From NCBI GenBank assembly GCA_002946415.1, contig NJPS01000006.1, positions 62,001 through 126,000 on the forward strand: a stretch of 64,000 nt of DNA. Reading direction: 5' to 3'. Source of the DNA: Rutstroemia sp. NJR-2017a BVV2 (taxonomy: Eukaryota > Ascomycota > Leotiomycetes > Helotiales > Rutstroemiaceae). The position numbers and the translations under genes were made by a program. The notes beneath the pieces are model-generated. The model had not been told where the DNA came from. It saw nothing but the letters and a program-made list of their open reading frames with translations, and made no database searches. Below are positions 46,782-57,358 of the stretch, in pieces (the stretch's first letter is position 1; every line of letters starts with the position of its first letter).

Positions 46782-48029
46782 TCATGGATACATAACAGCC
46801 AATTGTCCCGGTCCAGCATTGCTGGCAGCAGTTTCTATTGCTTTCTCCCACTCATCCAAAGAAAACTCGCCGACAAGCTCGTGTCCCGCGGTCTTGCCTA
46901 GTTTCAATGCCCCGCTTTCAACCAATTTAATGAGCCCACGCACATCCTCTCTCTCATACATATACTGGCCACGAATCGTGAGATTGTTCAGCACAGCCAT
47001 GGCATATGAAATATCGATGTCGTTCATTGGCAGACCCATCAGAGAAGCTCTTCCGTAATTCTTAAGCGCCATCAAGCAGCTTCTGATATGTGATGAGCCA
47101 TTCGCTACCGCAGGAGAGATATCCAGAAAAGCGTCGATGGGGCCCATCTTTTTGAGTGTAGCAACATCCTCCATCACATTGCCTGTCACCTGCACTGGAG
47201 TAACTCGCTGGTTCGCTGCTGCAACCTTCTGTAGTAGGGGTAAGTTGCGGCTAACAGCAATAACCCGAGCACCCATAGCAGAAGCTACTTCGACCGCAGC
47301 ACTACTGTATGCTCCAGTTGCAGGAGCTACAATAACGGTTTCTCCTGCCTTGAGATCAATACCTCTAAATCCACCATAGGCGACAACATGTCGAGCGATG
47401 TAAGTGAGATCGCCCATTGAATAACCAAGCCCTCCATCAGCAGGGCTTCCAAGCAGTAGCTTTTCATTTAGGGCATGGCAGTTCTCCAATGGAGCTCTCA
47501 CATACTCGGCCATCATCCCATCGTGCCATACCTCGTTAGCCAATTTCTTGGCTTTGGGAAAATCACCAAAGACACCAGCACCCCACAAGACCTGCACATC
47601 GGGGTCGTCACGAGCTCGGACGAATGGCTCAAGCACCACGAGTTGCCCGAGTGCAAGAGAGGTGGTGTCAGGTCCTATGGCAGCGACACGTCCGACGGCA
47701 CGGGTTCCTGGAATGGAGGGCGTAGGAATGTGAAGGAACGGTAATTTTCCATCGAAGATGTGTTTGTAGGCTGGTTCGACAGAGGTGGCCAAGACTTTGA
47801 CTACGATACTCCCCTCAACGGGAGTAGGTGTAGGAAGGGTTTTGATTTGAAGGGGCTGCCCAATGACTTCAAGCTGAAGGGCTCGCATGGTTGGCGGAAG
47901 AGATGAAGAGCTGGAGGAAGACATGATGAGTCTAGCCTGTTTCACTGAAGGCGAGCGAAGGGTTGTTGGAATGATGAATCTGGATTGTTTTAGTGAAGAC
48001 AAGCGAAGGGCTGTTGAGAAAAGGGTCAT
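46782..48029 (-). CDS. Medium-chain dehydrogenase/reductase (zinc-independent alcohol dehydrogenase-like)
   Basis: Single exon, 415 residues from the ATG at 48029. The body is an MDR fold: N-terminal GroES-like part (MRALQLEVIGQPLQIKTLPTP, IPGTRAVGRVAAIGPDT) and a Rossmann part with VIVAPATGAYSSAAVEVASAMGARVIAVSR. The catalytic and structural zinc-ligand clusters of classical ADHs are absent, so it is likely a zinc-independent quinone-oxidoreductase-like member; the substrate is unknown. A conventional start would be the later ATG before SSSSSSS or before RALQLE; upstream of it lies an extra roughly 45-residue Ser/Arg/Lys-rich, acid-free segment built from a 16-residue tandem duplication, resembling a mitochondrial presequence. 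A TATATAAG box lies 44 bases upstream of the first ATG, so that ATG may be in the mRNA or just skipped. Divergent from the second C6 regulator. Confidence 0.88.
   Translation of the reverse strand: MTLFSTALRLSSLKQSRFIIPTTLRSPSVKQARLIMSSSSSSSLPPTMRALQLEVIGQPLQIKTLPTPTPVEGSIVVKVLATSVEPAYKHIFDGKLPFLHIPTPSIPGTRAVGRVAAIGPDTTSLALGQLVVLEPFVRARDDPDVQVLWGAGVFGDFPKAKKLANEVWHDGMMAEYVRAPLENCHALNEKLLLGSPADGGLGYSMGDLTYIARHVVAYGGFRGIDLKAGETVIVAPATGAYSSAAVEVASAMGARVIAVSRNLPLLQKVAAANQRVTPVQVTGNVMEDVATLKKMGPIDAFLDISPAVANGSSHIRSCLMALKNYGRASLMGLPMNDIDISYAMAVLNNLTIRGQYMYEREDVRGLIKLVESGALKLGKTAGHELVGEFSLDEWEKAIETAASNAGPGQLAVMYP
47925..48018 (-). repeat. 48-bp imperfect tandem duplication inside the MDR N-terminus
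   Basis: Two 46-bp copies (47925-47970 and 47973-48018, period 48) agree at 35 of 46 positions by hand count. In protein they give LRLSSLKQSRFIIPTT and LRSPSVKQARLIMSSS. The period is a multiple of three, so the frame is kept. Confidence 0.85.
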
Positions 48030-48072
48030 TGACTGGATGGATGCTGATGATATGCGCACATCAACGAGGCCT

Positions 48073-48080
48073 TATATATC
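48073..48080 (-). promoter_or_regulatory. TATA box of the MDR gene
   Basis: TATATAAG on the minus strand, 44 bases upstream of the first ATG. The short distance leaves the choice between the first and a later ATG open. Confidence 0.5.
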
Positions 48081-48305
48081 ATGTATTCAGTTCATCAACT
48101 TCTCGTCGTCCACCGGCCTTACCATAATCTCCACTCGGCGTAACAGCACGATATCTCCATATCTCCGGACAGGGCCCGTCAGACAAGATGAAGTCCAGCA
48201 TTCGCTGACATACTGACGTCTTCGATATACATCTGACTATAATCCTACTATAGCGGGTTGCGATGTCAAAGCATGCTGCGACAACAAATATCACAGGTAT
48301 GAGAA

Positions 48306-48410
48306 AATACGATTTGGGGTTAGCGCTACGTTCTTGATGCTAAGCTTAATGAAGCATAGTCTGTGCCTTCCAAGGCTTAGCGTGTATTTGAATACGATTC
48401 GTGGTTAGCG
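48306..48410 (+). repeat. 20-bp direct repeat in a divergent promoter (candidate operator)
   Basis: Copies at 48306-48325 and 48391-48410, each of the form AATACGATT-N-G-N-GGTTAGCG, match at 18 of 20 bases. A partial copy (GGCTTAGCGTG) lies between them near 48374. Two copies 85 bp apart would sit on the same DNA face at about eight helical turns. Confidence 0.7.
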
Positions 48411-48597
48411 TGGTCTCATTAAGTGGGTCTATGCATAGTGGGGTTCTCCTCGAGGCATTTCTCTATGCGTAAACTTACTTTCGCTTACATGTCCTTCCAC
48501 CCTATATAGACTGCATCTTCTCCTGATTTCAGACTAAACCAGCAGTGATACGAAACCGAGTTAGTCACTTTTTCTTCTATGCAAATAATCGACCATC

Positions 48598-49903
48598 ATG
48601 ACTCCCGACATGTCTGAAGAAGTTCAACGTAAACGACGAGCCCACAAAAAGTCTCGAAAGGGATGTCGGAATTGTAAACTTCGAAGAGTCAAAGTAGGAT
48701 TTCAATCTATGATTGCTCGATCATTGGTCACTGATATACTTCTAGTGTGATGAGAAAAGACCTAGCTGCTTCAAATGCAGAGATTATGGATACATATGCA
48801 ATTACAATTCGACAACCCCAGACTTGGAGATGGCTATTTCTGGAGGGTCGATAGCCACAGAGACAGGGAAGGAAATACAGTCCTGGTCTACCATCTCATC
48901 AAAGCCACTGAAGAAGCCAACCATTCCTATCACCTTGGAGCCACCCATTACCATTGGAGATGGCATCTCAAGCATGGTCCTGGATCGGCAATCTCTCGCC
49001 CGCCTCGATCGCTTCCGCATCAGAACTGTTCTTACAATTGGAACACCCACCACAGCCGAGCTCTTCCAAAATGTCAGCTGCTCCATGGCCTTTGAGCATC
49101 CCTACCTCATGCACGTAGTGCAGACCTTAACCGCCACACATGACCGCATTCTCGCGCCTCCCTCCCCACATTCATCCCACCGCTCCGTAACCGAAAGCTA
49201 TCACCTGTCTCGTGCCGCCTCTCTCTTCAACAAGAAGCTGTTCGGCCCAATCAACGACAAAGACCGAGATGCGTTGTGGGCCACCGCCGCACTCATGGGA
49301 ATCGTTGCCATTTCCTCCATTGAAGCCAGTACACCCTACGAAGCCTGGCCACTAACTCCTTACTCCGACACCGACCTCGACTGGCTCCGCATGAGCGAAT
49401 CCAAAGTCGTCATCTGGAACCTCACGAAGCCCGATCGTCCCGACAGCGTGTTCCATAAAACCTCAACTCATTACATCAAAGCAACTAGGGAGTCCGAGAA
49501 ACGCGAGCCCGACTTCTCGCTGCTTCCGCCACAGTTCCTGGATCTTTGCGAAATCGACGCATTTTCCACCGCGACCAACAATCCGTACTATGCCTTGCTT
49601 GTCGGCTTGGTTAATATTACAACTGCGGATAACAAAATTTCTGCAACGCAGGCTTTTCTAGGATCTCTTAGTCATATGCAATCCGGATTTAAGGGATTAA
49701 TGAAGAGCAGAGATCCGAGGGCGTTGCTTTTGGTGGCGTGGTGGTATGCAAAGGTGCATAAATTAACTTGGTGGTTGGAGCTGAGAGCTGTTCTGGAATG
49801 TCAGGCTATTTGTATCTATTTGGGGAGATACTATGCTGACGATTTGCTAATAAGGGAGCTATTGGAGTTTCCAAGAATGGAATGTGGGCTGGCTGATCGG
49901 TAA
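48598..49903 (+). CDS. Zn(II)2Cys6 transcription factor (second of a pair)
   Basis: Two exons, 48598-48693 and 48746-49903, 52-nt intron; 417 residues. The splice VK|CDEKRP completes C-x2-C-x6-C-x6-C-x2-C-x6-C, the same cluster spacing and intron position as the regulator at 44892-46198. Both begin with HKKSRKGC. The rest has the same Upc2-like layout: a Ser/Thr-rich linker, then FQNVSCSMAFEHPYLMHVVQTLTATHDRI, a central AASLFNKKLFGPI helix and a Trp-rich C-terminus (LLLVAWWYAKVHKLTWWLELRAVLE). It diverges from the MDR gene and is a good candidate for that gene's activator or repressor. Confidence 0.93.
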
Positions 49904-50025
49904 ATTTGATGATATTTGTAGGAGCTGGATTTCAAGAGACACCCACCTCATATTAAATGTAAAATATATACAGAGAATTCACTTCTCTATCAATGCCCGC
50001 CCCTTTCTAACTACTACATACCCAG

Positions 50026-51724
50026 TTAAGCAAACAAAGTTCCATCAAAGTCCCTCCCACTAGTCACATTTGCTATGGTATAGTTACCAAAACAAACATA
50101 ATCATAATTTGCCAACTCCGTCACGTTCTTCTGACTTTCCAAAAACTTCCCTATCTCACACATTCCATCTTTCCTGCCCTTACAGAACCCACCCCTGATG
50201 CTCTCCAGCGGCAAGATTCCATTATTCAATCTCATCCTCACGAATTTGTGCGTCGCGTTCGCAGCATCATATCCATACTGACCAGGCGAATACTGCACTC
50301 GTGCATTTTTCACCGGCTTGGGATCAGCAGCTGCGCAGCCTATCGTCTCGGTCATGAGACGCGCGCCGAAGGGGGTGATGTGCGAAAGAATGAAGTTGCG
50401 GTTGGGGTCAGGTGGGTATTGGGTGAGAGAGGGGGCTGATCGGAAATAGTCCATGGACATGGCTGTGAGAGCGGAAACGATGATGTCGTCGTGAGAAAAA
50501 TCGGCGTAGAACTTTTGGTCAAGAGGGAATGTGGTGGGGTTGTTGTCCAGGGTGGAGTTTACGGAGGAGTTGGATGCGCTGATGTATTGGTGCTGCAGAC
50601 GGGCGAGAACTTCTTGCACATAGCCGAGACCTTGGGCTCGTCCGGTGGGGTTGCCATACGCGTAGTCGTACCAGTCTATGAGGTTTGTAAGTTAGATGAT
50701 GGAAACTAGGGAGGGGGGAGACGTACAGATCATATCCAAGGTGTTTTCAAACCCGGCCCATTCATCTTCTGTGAAGAGACCGCAGAAGTCGCTCATTCCG
50801 ATGTACGCATTCTCATACGCACAAATGCTTTGCATTGCGTACGTATCATTGTAGTTGAGCTCGAATCCAGCTGGGGCATATTTTTGCAATCGTGCTGTCG
50901 CATTACCTAGATATTTTGGCAGGTAGGTGTAAACATCCGAGTCTCCAATGTCATAGATTCCCTCTACGTAGTCGTTGAAGCAACTGTCGTACGAAGCTAA
51001 GGTGTTGTTCTCATTTCCACCTTCAGGAATAATCACCACGTCGAATGCGGATGTTACGTTGGAGAAGGTCGGGTCGGGTACGGTAAGATAACTTGGCCCA
51101 AAGAATCCCAAAGCCCAGTTGATTTGACTATTTTGGATTCTGGACTGTGAAGTCGTACGTAGAACGGGCTTGGGTCGCGCAGTGCCGTTGGGATAGTAAG
51201 GATCGTATGCGAGCTGACCGACAGATGCATTGTATAGCGTTCGGCCATAACGATTCCAGAATGAAAGACCTGCAGAGAATTCTGTACTTGCGCCAAGTCC
51301 CGTGAGAAGACCAGTGTCCTTCATTAAATAAGTGTAGCGGTTTAGGAAAGAGAGCGGTCCAGTGAAGGATCCATTGGTCGAGGTAGAAGTGAAGTTTGAG
51401 AGCTTTTCGGCAAATCTCTGATCATTTTCACCGTCATCCTCAGCGGTAGTTTGGAATCGCTGCGCGTGCCTCTGAAGAACTTGGACCGATTCCTTGTGAC
51501 AATCAGTCGTAGTCGTATTGAAGCAGAACAATGGAACTTACTACTTGACAACCATCGGGCAGGCCAACATACTCTACTCCAAAGTAGTCCTCAGCATTGT
51601 CAGAATAAGGCGTAATTTCGCCCCAGTATTTCTGTATACGACTGATATCTGTAAGAAGTTTTTCGCCCGCCGCAGTGTTCACTGCTAGCAGGGCAGAAGC
51701 AAGAGTAAATAGAGTGCCACGCAT
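50026..51724 (-). CDS. Secreted histidine acid phosphatase (3-phytase-like)
   Basis: Three exons, 51724-51542, 51492-50727 and 50675-50026; introns of 49 and 51 nt; 532 residues. A signal peptide (MRGTLFTLASALLAVNTAAG) and about ten N-x-S/T sites point to secretion. The first splice restores GLPDGCQV|ESVQVLQRHAQRF. RHAQRF at about 69-74 is the phosphate-binding RHGxRxP block of branch-2 histidine phosphatases in the RHA variant; here the usual Pro is replaced (RFQT). The proton-donor pair is SHDD near 378-379. Relatives hydrolyse phosphomonoesters, some of them phytate; activity on phytate is not shown by the sequence. Paired Cys residues along the chain fit disulphides. A TATATA box lies about 60 bp upstream. 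Confidence 0.92.
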
Positions 51725-52816
51725 CTTGGGGTTTAGATGTATGATTGAGAGTCTAGAAAATAGATTTCTGGTGATCTTGAGCTATATATCCTGGGGACCT
51801 TTTAGCTCAAATGGTCCCTGGAAAACGGTGCCGTGCCGGCGGAGCTGTCCACGGCACAACATCGGGGAGAAGATATACTTTGTTATCGCAAAACATAAAT
51901 TCGGCAGCGCTCGCCGGCGTAGAAAAACCAGGCCGATTTAAGACAATTGTGTTGCAATTATAGCTGATTACCGTTGTCAGATGGAGCGATGTAAGACATT
52001 ATGTTTCTCTTTTCCGATTATCTATTAGGTGCTGTCGTCGCCCGTTGCACCTGCGAGCGTACACTTCTTCCTATGCACTTGCAATTGCACAAATTTTTCA
52101 TCCGGACAAGATGACGTTGGTGATGGATAATGCCCGCTTTTAAGGGTGGTGAAGTCAGGATATCTAGCACTACGAGGCCGATTCTTAGAACCCAATTCAA
52201 CCACGCTGTTCTCTAATTCGTCAATATTTGCTGTGGCCCTTGCAGGTCAAATCAAATCAAGCTTTTTCAGGGAGGAGCTCTGGGCATCCCCGTCTATTTG
52301 GTAAGCTAAGTTTAGTGATACGACGATAAGATGATTTCGTAATAGAGACTGAATTGGCCTTCTTCCGTCGACCGGTAACGACAGTGTAATAACAAATACA
52401 AATCAATAACATACTCAAGTATATACAACCGGATAGCAACATAGAAAAGAAGAAAAAGTCCATCATGGATGGTCATAACGATAGTACAAAAACCCCGTTC
52501 ATTCCCAAGGAGACCGTCAGCCCTGCGCATCGAACGTGCAGTGACGTTCATCCCGACCTCCTCCGTAATCCTCCTCTCAATCTCGACCTCCCTGTCCTTC
52601 GGCAGCATACCTAAACCTAAACCAGACCAGCAAACACGAAAATGAAAATTCTCAACAGAACTGCACGCATCGATAACGACAGGAACGAATCCAAATACAC
52701 ATTAATCATGTCGAACACTGCTCGTACCTTCTCTACATAGCGAGCGGATGAATGAAATTGCCAAGGTAAGATTAGTTCATGTTAGTATATTCGAAGGGAA
52801 GCTAGCCAATCGCGAT
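51725..52816. other. Intergenic between the phosphatase and GH64-like genes
   Basis: 1.1 kb. It holds the promoter of the phosphatase (minus-strand TATATA at about 51784-51789) and, further right, the 3' region of the GH64-like gene. No gene seen. Confidence 0.55.
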
Positions 52817-54367
52817 CTAGGACGAAGGCGAAGACTGTGATTTGCGATGAAGCCGTGGAAAGAGCCTGCGACTTGCTGCAAAGTACTTTCCAAAGAAACG
52901 ATCAAGAACAGGGGGAAGCTTCGATGATGAGTTCTTGCTCCGTTTGGTGGTAGTAGACTCGTCGAGAGGTTTTTGATGCTTCTCGGACCTAAGATCCTGG
53001 TCCTCTGGTTTCGAGTGAGATGGCTGCGTGATCTCTTCTTCCGGAAGGGATTGTTTGCTGTCGACTTTGCCTAATGGCTGTTGATTGGTGGTGGAGGTAG
53101 TGACTTCCTGCCTGCGGAGCGTGCTTTGTGCGTATGCATTGCTACCGCCGACTGCGACTATAAGTGAAGCCGGTGTGGGGTCATTCACGAAGCCGCTTTG
53201 ATTGATGCCCCCATTTGGGGTCACATCGTCGTATGGGAAGCAATATCCCAACCCGTCGACATTTGCAGCATGGACAATCCTTGCGTAGTGGTTTGTGATT
53301 GGATTCTTGTAGTACGAAGATACTACTTCACCATCTGGTTGTAGAGGATTAGTGAGCAGAGTCGACCTGTTGAATGCAGCATCGAGACGCGCTCCAATGT
53401 TGAGGAGTTCATCAGTGTTGGTTGGTTGGGCCGCGAAAGCTCCTGAAGCCCCGCCAAATATATCTGCTGCGGATGGCTTGGTGAAAGATCCAACCCCGTT
53501 GAATGATAATAATGAGCGATCGCTCGATGTTAAGCCGGCGATTGTTCCCCATTGTGCTTGCGTATCAACGGTCAAAGGCGTGTTGGCATAGGCTGCCCAA
53601 ACGGCGTTAACATAGGAGGTCCAATAGTTTTGGAATAATGTTGGATTGAACACAATGCCTTGTGTTGGATTCAGGGCTCGAAGATTCGTATTGCCATTCT
53701 TCACAATGAGCTGATCCCAGCCGGCCCCATCAATCGCATTCTGTGCTATCAGACCATTGCAGACAGTGGTAAACCCATTTGCAGGCAAGCCACCCACATG
53801 TCCGACTGCACCGCTAGTACTGTTCAGAGTCAGAGCAATTGGTAGACATACGAAGTCAACATAGGTGATATTGGCATATAACTGAGAGCTGTTGAAGGTG
53901 AATTCGCAGAAATCCCAACTCTTCAAGTAGTTTGGATCAGAAGGATTGCTGACTGATGGTTCCACGAGTCCAGGACCGGTAACACCTGGGTTAAGGAGGA
54001 AAGTTAATGTGTTATCGACACAGAACCAGATCCGGCCACCAGCGATGTATGGGATAGTGACAGTCCTAGTAGTGCCAGGTCCCCCAAGAGGAATGGAGCA
54101 GTCTGCTGCTAGAGCCGCCCCGGTAGATGAGGGATTTGAAGGATAGTACAGGGTAGAGCCATCGGATTCAAGAAGCACCACAGCGTTGTTGCTGTTGATG
54201 GCTAGACCAGTAACGTATGCATAGACAGTGCTAGAGGAGCTCTGATTGGTCAATCCTATGGTGAGAGTTTTAGCTGCTGCTGCTACTTCTTCGACGGTTT
54301 TGATCCGTGGTGGGTAAAGTATATGCTCCTTCCGCTGGATATCGATGACATCAGTGAGAGTAGACAT
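52817..54367 (-). CDS. GH64-like (beta-1,3-glucanase / thaumatin-like fold) protein without signal peptide
   Basis: Single exon, 516 residues from the ATG at 54367. The core (about 30-410) looks like glycoside hydrolase family 64: IGLTNQSSSSTVYAYVTGLA, LGGPGTTRTVTIPYIAGGRIWF, EFTFNSSQLYANITYVDFV, LPANGFTTVCN, GWDQLIVKNG and the C-terminal GYCFPYDDVTPNGG. GH64 enzymes release laminaripentaose from beta-1,3-glucan (family knowledge). Two oddities: no signal peptide is seen upstream or at the start, and a 100-residue charged C-terminus (KSKQSLPEEE-like, ending in basic RRLFPRLHRKSQ) follows the domain. An in-frame extension to 54481 has only non-ATG starts. A missing 5' exon, non-classical export or an intracellular role are the alternatives. 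Confidence 0.82.
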   Translation of the reverse strand: MSTLTDVIDIQRKEHILYPPRIKTVEEVAAAAKTLTIGLTNQSSSSTVYAYVTGLAINSNNAVVLLESDGSTLYYPSNPSSTGAALAADCSIPLGGPGTTRTVTIPYIAGGRIWFCVDNTLTFLLNPGVTGPGLVEPSVSNPSDPNYLKSWDFCEFTFNSSQLYANITYVDFVCLPIALTLNSTSGAVGHVGGLPANGFTTVCNGLIAQNAIDGAGWDQLIVKNGNTNLRALNPTQGIVFNPTLFQNYWTSYVNAVWAAYANTPLTVDTQAQWGTIAGLTSSDRSLLSFNGVGSFTKPSAADIFGGASGAFAAQPTNTDELLNIGARLDAAFNRSTLLTNPLQPDGEVVSSYYKNPITNHYARIVHAANVDGLGYCFPYDDVTPNGGINQSGFVNDPTPASLIVAVGGSNAYAQSTLRRQEVTTSTTNQQPLGKVDSKQSLPEEEITQPSHSKPEDQDLRSEKHQKPLDESTTTKRSKNSSSKLPPVLDRFFGKYFAASRRLFPRLHRKSQSSPSS

Positions 54368-57358
54368 GGTTGCAATGTTAAGAAGTTTATCTGTTGATTT
54401 TAGAATTAGTTGTTCGGTCCATAAATCTCTATTAATATTTCGTGGAAAGCCTTTTTGTGCCAAGGGTACAGCTTGTTGCAAAAGAATGAATGACTCTGAA
54501 ATCCGTGGATGATTGAAGGAATGTAGATGGCTAGATTCGTCGCTGTTGATGAGGTCTGGGAAGCATGACGTGAAGGTCTTGTGAACCTATGAATGTACTG
54601 TTTTGAGCCTGTGCATGAAAGTGTTGATTCGATAGAAATTCCTTGAGATGAGCTGATAGAAACGTAACATCCAATCTGAGTGCACATCAAGGATCGATTC
54701 GAATGCACTATGATAGTGGGCTTCCATCTCCGATAACGTCACAGATTTAGGGCTGCAGTTTCAGATGCCTGTCTAGTCGCTAGTATCGTGACAAGGAGAC
54801 TCTTCTTGTGGTTGGAGGAGTCCAGAGCTAAACAATCATCTGCATATAAGTCATGCTGGACGGACACTTAATAATCTTTCAAGAAAAAGAACTGTAGCTT
54901 GTCTAAGAGGAAGCGTCCAATTGTCAAAGAAGTCAAACTCTAGGATGATCTGGGTCACTGGGTGATTCGTGCAAGAGGAATTGATGTGTTGTCCGGCTAG
55001 AACCAGGCCGCAAATCACAGCGAAGGATCGTTGACTGGCTTTGGATAATGGTGCGGTTATTGTTCCAGGAGAACAGAATAAACGAATCATTCAACTAACA
55101 CTGGAGACGGTACGGATGCTTCTCCGTCGCGAAGTGGTAGCTGATTGTTGCACGAGATTCATGAATCTACTACCTCACATGCACATAATTTTCGTCGAAC
55201 GGGACCAACCGCACAATCGATATTTTGATTCCTTTCTTCATAATCACTTTGGGATGAAATATTTCGATCTGGCGGGAAGAGGTACTGGTAGTGCTGACGA
55301 CGCCGAAACGTGGGGTAATGGATCTTACAGCCAACCGATCTCCTGACCTGGTCACCCAGTGATGATTCCGCGATAATCTTTTCTGGAAACTGCACTTTCC
55401 ACCGACGGCTTTCCCGAGGAAGAAGGAATAGCTAAAGGGCCGAATAACCACGGGCTATGGTGCCAGAAAAAGCACGGTATCCGATCCCTGGGCCAGACTC
55501 AAGTTTCTTTTTTGGTAGTTGTCGAGCATAGGATAACATTGGACGAAATGCTTTTTCTAGGTGTAGTAGCTACGCAGACTACGGTGCTTTGATCTCAGCC
55601 AGCTTCTACATCGTTCGCTAATCGGGAGCAGATAAACCCCTTCCCCTGAGCCATGGTGCTACATAAAGCTACTTGCAACCCCACGTTCTCACCCCCACGA
55701 TTCCACATGTGGTTGGTTACTGATAAGTACCGGCGCATTAGGCGCTCCTTCGAAAGTCTACGACCCTGTCGCCACCTCGGGTGTCGAGTATTAAGGATGG
55801 CTTGTTACTTTCGACTTCTGATAAGTCAAGACATGTGTCTTCTGTATTTCTCGTAGGGTCGACACATCCACAACATCACCGCGAGTACAATACTTAAAAT
55901 GAAGGAGAGTTGCTTGAAAACAAACCACCATTGGTAGTCCGCTTTATCATCCGGAGAGTTTACTCGAAGGATTGCTCCCGCACGAACTCTGCCCACGTCG
56001 ACTACGGCTTCGAAAGAGATGGTGTACGTATCTTGGAAAAAACGAAGATGGTGTCTTCAGAAAGAGATATGACCTGCAATTTCTTCTATGAAATGATGAG
56101 TTATGCAAAGCGGAATGGTCATGATTGCATGCTTGACACCCTCACAAAGGAGGCCGTCGAGGTCATCCAACAGACACTGGCAATTGATCAGTACTACCTG
56201 CCTCGAGCAGTATGATTGTGAGACTTCCCATTTACCCTGATGCATCGTGCGGCGATGCGATATGTGAGAGAACCACATCTGATCCAAATTCGAATCTGCT
56301 CAGAACAGCAACGTTTCAATGGAATGCCTTTGCGGCGAAGCATTCCATCCACAGATAGGACTACCCGATAATCCTACCACCTGCCTAAACCCCTCGGCAT
56401 TTCAAAGAAGAGCGAGAATCGAAGATAAAGTATACACACACCTTTGAAGCTGGATCGAATTGGTAACTTGGTAAAGAGAGCGCAGTCATCATAGAACCAA
56501 AGCCCGGTGCAAAATTCAGAATTGCTCATAGCAATGAGAGACATGCTGGTGAAGATGCTGCAGTCGATCATCGAATTGTTCTGGTCTTGGGTGAAATATG
56601 AGTGATGCTTCTGAAAATGTAAAGCAGAACGCCATGAATGATAAAGCAACTGAAACCACGAAGAAGCAAACCATGAGGAAGATTAACATAGGGGCTCTTC
56701 CGCTGAACCCCTAACAGTGCCATACCTCTTTTCATCCTGCCGTCACCCATGGCCATTATTCACGCCCAAGTACATGTTCTGTGGACGCTTGATGTTGCGC
56801 GTCTTCAACGTCCAAGTATGATTAAATCCAAATTTGGAGTGCGGATTCTCGAAAAATGGTCCGTGCATGCTGCCTTACTGTAGATTTGTGCCTGGAACTA
56901 GACTGTTTTGGCCAAAGCATCAGCGTCATAATAATGTTCCGTTCCGAATATTTGTGGCATCGCCCTCTTACCTCCCAAAGGTCCCTCTGGCACGCGTCGA
57001 CCTAAAGCTCAGCTATACTTAGCGACGCTGTTACATCGAACGCAATCACCAAGTCAACCGTTTTCCAGCTTGAGAGTTGATGTGCCACTAACAGAGGAGA
57101 CCAGAATTGCCCCGCTGTGGGAAATCAAGCTCCACAGTGCATTTTGTGCTACTTGCAGTTGCGCATGCAATATACCGTCGTTGCCTGTTGTGTCAATGCG
57201 GTTTGAGCTCACCGCTGTATAATTTTATCATCCAGACTACCTGCTTGCTCAATTTGTGACCACAAACTGGGTGGCCTGAACCTCCGGACGTCATTTATAC
57301 TTCCATGGTACGGTCAGATCCTCTATAACGAAGAACCAAGCATTTAGCTCAAAACGCT
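54368..57358. other. 3 kb stretch with weak coding remnants
   Basis: No gene I can name. Two open frames (about 55041-55346 and 55910-56215, both +, without an ATG at their left ends) look more protein-like than neighbouring frames. Possible reading: remnants or internal exons of an uncharacterised or decayed gene. The rest is unremarkable; the right end is the Ric8 promoter. Confidence 0.4.
55910..56218 (+). pseudogene. Possible exon or gene remnant, unknown family
   Basis: An open stretch ending in a stop at about 56218 reads GVRILEKTKMVSSERDMTCNF and NGHDCMLDTLTKEAVEVIQQ, with balanced charged and hydrophobic residues. The left end has no ATG; an internal ATG at 56048 would give 55 residues. 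I do not recognise a family and cannot find splice partners that restore a long frame, so this is a weak call. Confidence 0.2.

Larger units (their letters stand above)
48030..48597. promoter_or_regulatory. Shared divergent promoter of the MDR gene and the second C6 regulator
   Basis: 568 bases between two divergent start codons. Each side has its own TATA-like element (48073-48080 on the minus strand; TATATA at 48503-48508 on the plus strand). Between them lie repeated GGTTAGCG/GCTTAGCG words and GCATAGT words. The layout fits co-regulation by a local factor. Confidence 0.6.
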
